64,000 bases of DNA from Odontocerum albicorne. Lineage: Eukaryota > Arthropoda > Insecta > Trichoptera > Odontoceridae. Made by a program: the position numbers and the translations under genes. The stretch is from positions 2,053,501 to 2,117,500 of the forward strand of contig OX463842.1 in the NCBI GenBank assembly GCA_949825065.1, in the 5' to 3' direction. Positions 61,060 to 64,000 of the stretch are shown here, piece by piece (positions within the stretch are counted from its first letter, which is position 1; every line of letters starts with the position of its first letter). The notes beneath the pieces were generated by a model. The model saw only the letters and a program-made list of their open reading frames with translations. It searched no databases and was not told the DNA's origin.

Positions 61060-61165
61060 TTTTATATTCCCTCATCCAAAATATCACACCCTTGATCTAA
61101 CCACAACTTCTTTGGTCTTCATCCAACACGCCTTCCACTCAAACTTCTAATGTATATTTCTTTGG
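61060..61165 (-). repeat. LINE family E continuation after the SINE
   Basis: CTTGATCTAACCACAACTTC and CGCCTTCCACTCAAACTTCT follow the family order. Confidence 0.5.
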
Positions 61166-61235
61166 CAATATGTATTTGTCTTTGAATCAATAAAACACTC
61201 GCTACTAATGTATATTTTTAACAATATTGTATAAT

Positions 61236-61680
61236 TCAATAAGTGTGGGATGGATGAAGTTTAGATCAATGACGGGAGTTCTATGTGATCCGAAAATGCC
61301 AGTAAAGTTACAAGGAAAATTATACCAAACAATTGTCAGACTCGCACTCCTCTATGGCTCCAAATGCTGGAAGATGTATAACTCTTACTCTAGGCAACTA
61401 GAAACTGCTGAAATGCGCATGCTAAGATGGTCAGCTGGTGTATCCCTAAGAGACAAAATAAAAAGCTCACGCATTCGTGGAAGTCTAGGTGTTACAGACA
61501 TCAGCAGCAAGATGGAGGAGAGACGATTGAGGAACAACCAGAGGAAGACCAAATAATTCATGGGTGGTGCAAAAGGATAACCTGATGCAGAGGCACGGCC
61601 TGGGGGACATAGTCCGGGACAGAAGAGCATACAATCTGAGGACGAGGAGAGCTGACCCCAACAGTCTTCGCAGACAGTGA
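61236..61680 (+). pseudogene. RTE-clade reverse transcriptase, C-terminal part
   Basis: S-V-G-W-M-K-F-R-S-M-T-G-V-L-C-D, P-V-K-L-Q-G-K-L-Y-Q-T-I, L-Y-G-S-K-C-W-K-M, A-E-M-R-M-L-R-W-S-A-G; after the deletion the frame stops at 61556, and the remaining R-D-R-R-A-Y-N-L block is in another frame. The native TGA is preserved at 61678-61680. Antisense frames here are shadows. Confidence 0.75.
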
Positions 61681-61706
61681 GTTGGGATGGAGCCAGGGAG
61701 AAGAAG
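61236..61706 (+). mobile_element. RTE-type LINE, third copy, internally deleted
   Basis: Ends GCCAGGGAGAAGAAGAT. About 90 bp are missing near 61530 compared with the other two copies (the R-L-R-W-Y-G-H-V block). Confidence 0.75.
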
Positions 61707-61734
61707 ATGTACGAGTATTATATTCAAGTTTCAT

Positions 61735-61917
61735 TGTATACAATACAACCAAACGGGCTTATTACCATGAGGCAATCTCTTCAAACTGACTAGAAAGATG
61801 TTAAAGAAGCAAACAAGACTAGAATCCTTTTTTTTAAATTTGGGTTCCAACGGGAATCGAACCCGCAACTTTCAGCTGAGAGACTGGCGTCTTACCAACT
61901 AGGGTATTGATGTCGTT
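61735..61917 (-). mobile_element. tRNA-derived SINE (family 1), full length
   Basis: AACGGGCTTATTACCATGAG, CAACGGGAATCGAACCCGC, CTTACCAACTAGGGTATTGA. Directly follows the RTE insertion. Confidence 0.85.
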
Positions 61918-62555
61918 CCTACAACACCATTATAATGTGCGTTATACCGTTGATGAAATAAATTAATCAATAACTTGTTTCACTTCCTATAATACAATTT
62001 TAAGAATCAAATGTAGACACTAATGGATTATGAAAAGAATAAATGGAAAGCAATAGATCCAGCTCCAGGAGTTAGACGGCCACTCCTTGGTTGAGGTTGA
62101 TGTCTCACTTCAGTGTCAGACATGGACGTGTGGTAATCCGTTTGCATAGTTTAGGCCAACAGTTCAATCATCCTGGCGCCCAGCGGTGTCCTGGACTCCT
62201 ATTGCCATGGACCAGGGGTCGACAACATTAGAGCGCAACATATTTCCATGTATATCAATCAAATTCCACAATTCTCTTGATTTCTTTTATCTAGTAACAA
62301 TATTCATATAAGTGCGAGTGTTGTTGCCTCTTTAAGTACGATAGTGTTAACAATTCACGCAACGACGAATAGCGATATGTGCCTACTTCATTGGTCCTAA
62401 ACCTGATTGCTCGATTACTTTAATCTTATAAATTTTATAAAATCTCCTATTTGGTGAAAATTTTCTAAGATATCTCAAAAAACGTATTAAAAAGGAATCA
62501 TGCTGTTTTCAATTGGATAAGCCTTAATTATTTTAAGACAAAAAAAAACGCAATT
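61918..62555. other. Low-copy DNA with a possible hAT end
   Basis: 62213-62235 reads CAGGGGTCGACAACATTAGA, similar to the CAGGGGTCGGCAACC start common to hAT elements; no partner end. A GC-richer patch lies at 62155-62215. No gene recognised. Confidence 0.35.
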
Positions 62556-62559
62556 TATT

Positions 62560-62770
62560 TTTTGTAATTTGTTTTATCAAACACTTTTTATTCCACTTTT
62601 CATAACTGTATAAACCTACTGGTTTCAAGGTTTTCACCTCATCATCAGGGGAGCACAAATAAGACGAAGGGTTATACCCTTACAAAAAGTGGAATCAACA
62701 GTGTTTGATAAAAACAAATTACAGTGTATTTAAACCTCCAGAATGTTAATGCCTTAACTATAAATAAAAA
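62560..62770. mobile_element. PLE family A palindrome
   Basis: Minus copy 62565-62660 (CAAACACTTTTTATTCCACT ... CTACTGGTTTCAAGG ... CATCATCAGGGGAGCAC) joined to a truncated plus copy 62668-62770 (GGGTTATACCC, GTGGAATCAACAGTGTTTG, CTTAACTATAAATA). Confidence 0.75.
62614..62651 (-). ncRNA. Hammerhead-like core, PLE family A
   Basis: Minus: CCC-CTGATGA-T-GAGG(TGAAAA)CCTT-GAAA-CCAGTA-GG. The core is complete; stem II has four pairs; the G-to-A change falls in the stem III loop. Confidence 0.45.
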
Positions 62771-62774
62771 ATAT

Positions 62775-62842
62775 TATGTTACTGTTAATTAAATGAACCT
62801 ACTATAAATGAATATAATTTTACTTAAATTGTACTAATATAA
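62775..62842. repeat. AT-rich minisatellite K
   Basis: TAAATGAACCTACTATAAATG units, as at 32.2 and 33.1 kb. In both places the block lies close to a PLE family A end. Confidence 0.5.
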
Positions 62843-63025
62843 ATGAAAGAAAGATCAAGGAATGTGTGGTTGAATCAACTAAAGGATGTTATAAAAGAAG
62901 AAACGTAATAGTCAGAACAATTGTAGGGGTTTAATGAGGAGAATGATTGTAGATGAGGCGAAGGAAGTTTACCGAGACAGGAAAGTCTTAGTCCTCTCGT
63001 CCTACCCGAAAGGGAAATGAGTGAT
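62843..63025 (+). pseudogene. LINE family E 3' end
   Basis: K-E-R-S-R-N-V-W-L-N-Q-L-K-D-V, then E-A-K-E-V-Y-R-D-R-K-V and TACCCGAAAGGGAAATGAGT. Frameshifted. Confidence 0.6.
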
Positions 63026-63028
63026 GTG

Positions 63029-63200
63029 GGCAAATGCGGCTCTTCGTTGGGTTAAGTGCGGCTCACAATGTCTCTTATAAAAATATAGATACTTTCTTTC
63101 CCCATTATACTTGTATTTTTGCGACTTTCCTTTCTATATATTGTAAGTGACAATATGCGCATGTATGAATGCAACTGTCAAAGATGCGAGTATTGGTGAT
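63029..63200. repeat. Repeat L, copy 1 (~170 bp)
   Basis: GGGCAAATGCGGCTCTTCGT ... TACTTTCTTTCCCCATTATA ... GTGACAATATGCGCATGTAT; repeated at 63829 and partly at 63571. Confidence 0.85.
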
Positions 63201-63544
63201 ACGTGTGTGCTGTGATTTCAATGTGTAGGGTGCGCGTACATCTGCTGCCTCTTAATGTATGATATTTGCTGCAGATTAAGCTGCTTGCCGATTATTTTCC
63301 ATTTTCGGTACAACATAGAGTTGTGAATACTCCTCTATGAAGTTTGTAAAATCAAAACATCGTTCGCAGCTAACAAACGAGCATTTGACAGAATTGCTGC
63401 GAATGGCTGTATCAAATTTTACACCAAATTTGAGAGATTTAGCTCAAAGTGATAAACATTTTTTTTATTATATTAAATTATATTTTATTTTTCATTAATA
63501 CATTTTGAACTAATTATTTTGTGTTTTCTTTCTCATTTTTATAT
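63201..63544. other. Spacer between L repeats
   Basis: Mostly AT-rich; short duplicate TACATTTTGAACTAATTATT at 63499 and 63546. No ORF. Confidence 0.4.
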
Positions 63545-63545
63545 A

Positions 63546-63655
63546 TACATTTTGAACTAATTATTTAGATATTTTCTTTCCCCATTATACTTGTATTTTT
63601 ACGATTTTACTTTCTAAATATTGTAAGTGACAAGATGCGCATGTATGAATGCATA
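63546..63655. repeat. Repeat L, partial copy
   Basis: ATATTTTCTTTCCCCATTAT ... TAAGTGACAAGATGCGCATG only; the 5' GCGGCTCTTCG part is missing. Confidence 0.8.
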
Positions 63656-63828
63656 AATTTCAAATAGTTAATTCATTCTTATGGTACACCGCAACTTACC
63701 CGAATCTATGATGCAAACACGTTGGATAAGGTTGCAGGGAGGTAATACTGTATTTAATTCTAGGAATCGAGCCTTCGAGTTATGAACCGCTGGAGTAGGC
63801 AAGTAATTTACAGTTGTAATAGACGTGG

Positions 63829-64000
63829 ACAAATGCGGCTCTTCGTTGGGCTAAGTACGACTCTCAATGGATCCTATAAAAAATAGATACTTTCTTTCCC
63901 CATTATACTAGTATTTTTGCGACTTTCCTTTCTAAATATTGTAAGTGACAAGATGCGCATGTATGAATGCAACTGTCAAAGATGCGAGTATTGGTGTATA
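63829..64000. repeat. Repeat L, copy 3, cut by window end
   Basis: GGACAAATGCGGCTCTTCG ... GCGAGTATTGGTGTATA, 800 bp after copy 1. The unit may continue beyond the window, so a long-period satellite or flanking terminal repeats are both possible. Confidence 0.8.

Overview
The window looks like gene-poor, A+T-rich arthropod (most likely insect) nuclear DNA; I would not name an order. I found no intact host gene, rRNA, functional tRNA, CRISPR or bacterial-type operon. The open reading frames that can be recognised are 3' scraps of non-LTR retrotransposons (RTE-like and jockey/CR1-like reverse transcriptases), the C-terminal endonuclease of a Penelope-like element (PLE), and two halves of a mariner-type transposase. 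All are 5'-truncated, frameshifted or interrupted. Family names rest on motifs I recognise by eye; no search was run.

Layout. 0-4 kb: LINE tail, then a TTAA-flanked transposon with an RTE insertion bounded by a perfect 15-bp target duplication, then a ~150-bp minisatellite. 4-12 kb: tRNA-derived SINEs, short repeats, a second LINE family, two piggyBac-like MITEs and a 0.4-kb TA-flanked MITE. 12-23 kb: low-copy AT-rich DNA, a jockey/CR1-like LINE nested in an older LINE, half a mariner transposase, a PLE palindrome, a fold-back element and more MITEs. 23-31 kb: PLE ends, an unexplained GC-rich two-part ORF, a SINE nested in another repeat, the other transposase half. 31-46 kb: SINE-dense DNA, a PLE fragment with a GIY-YIG nuclease, a ~480-bp PLE palindrome, a second RTE copy, two further PLE families and a LINE with a 12-bp target duplication. 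46-57 kb: tandem copies of a LINE zinc-finger tail, a LINE nested in a LINE with a 12-bp target duplication, and a ~196-bp tandem array of PLE terminal repeats. 57-64 kb: a long-TIR MITE, further SINEs, a third RTE copy, and ~170-bp direct repeats about 800 bp apart running off the window end.

The most interesting signals are: (1) the PLE terminal repeats carry a hammerhead-ribozyme-like core (CTGANGA ... GAAA ... GTA), present three times in the 196-bp tandem array; a second PLE family has the same core plus a compensatory base-pair change in stem I; (2) the octamer TACTCGTA/TACGAGTA is strongly over-represented, and in several alignable repeat copies it appears as a clean 6-bp insertion (CTCGTA/CGAGTA) next to TA; (3) the PLE ends are repeatedly arranged as outward-facing palindromes; (4) a LINE-encoded C2H2-like finger with its stop codon is amplified as a minisatellite. 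Autonomous elements (LINE, PLE, mariner) supply the enzymes; SINEs and MITEs are the presumed non-autonomous users.
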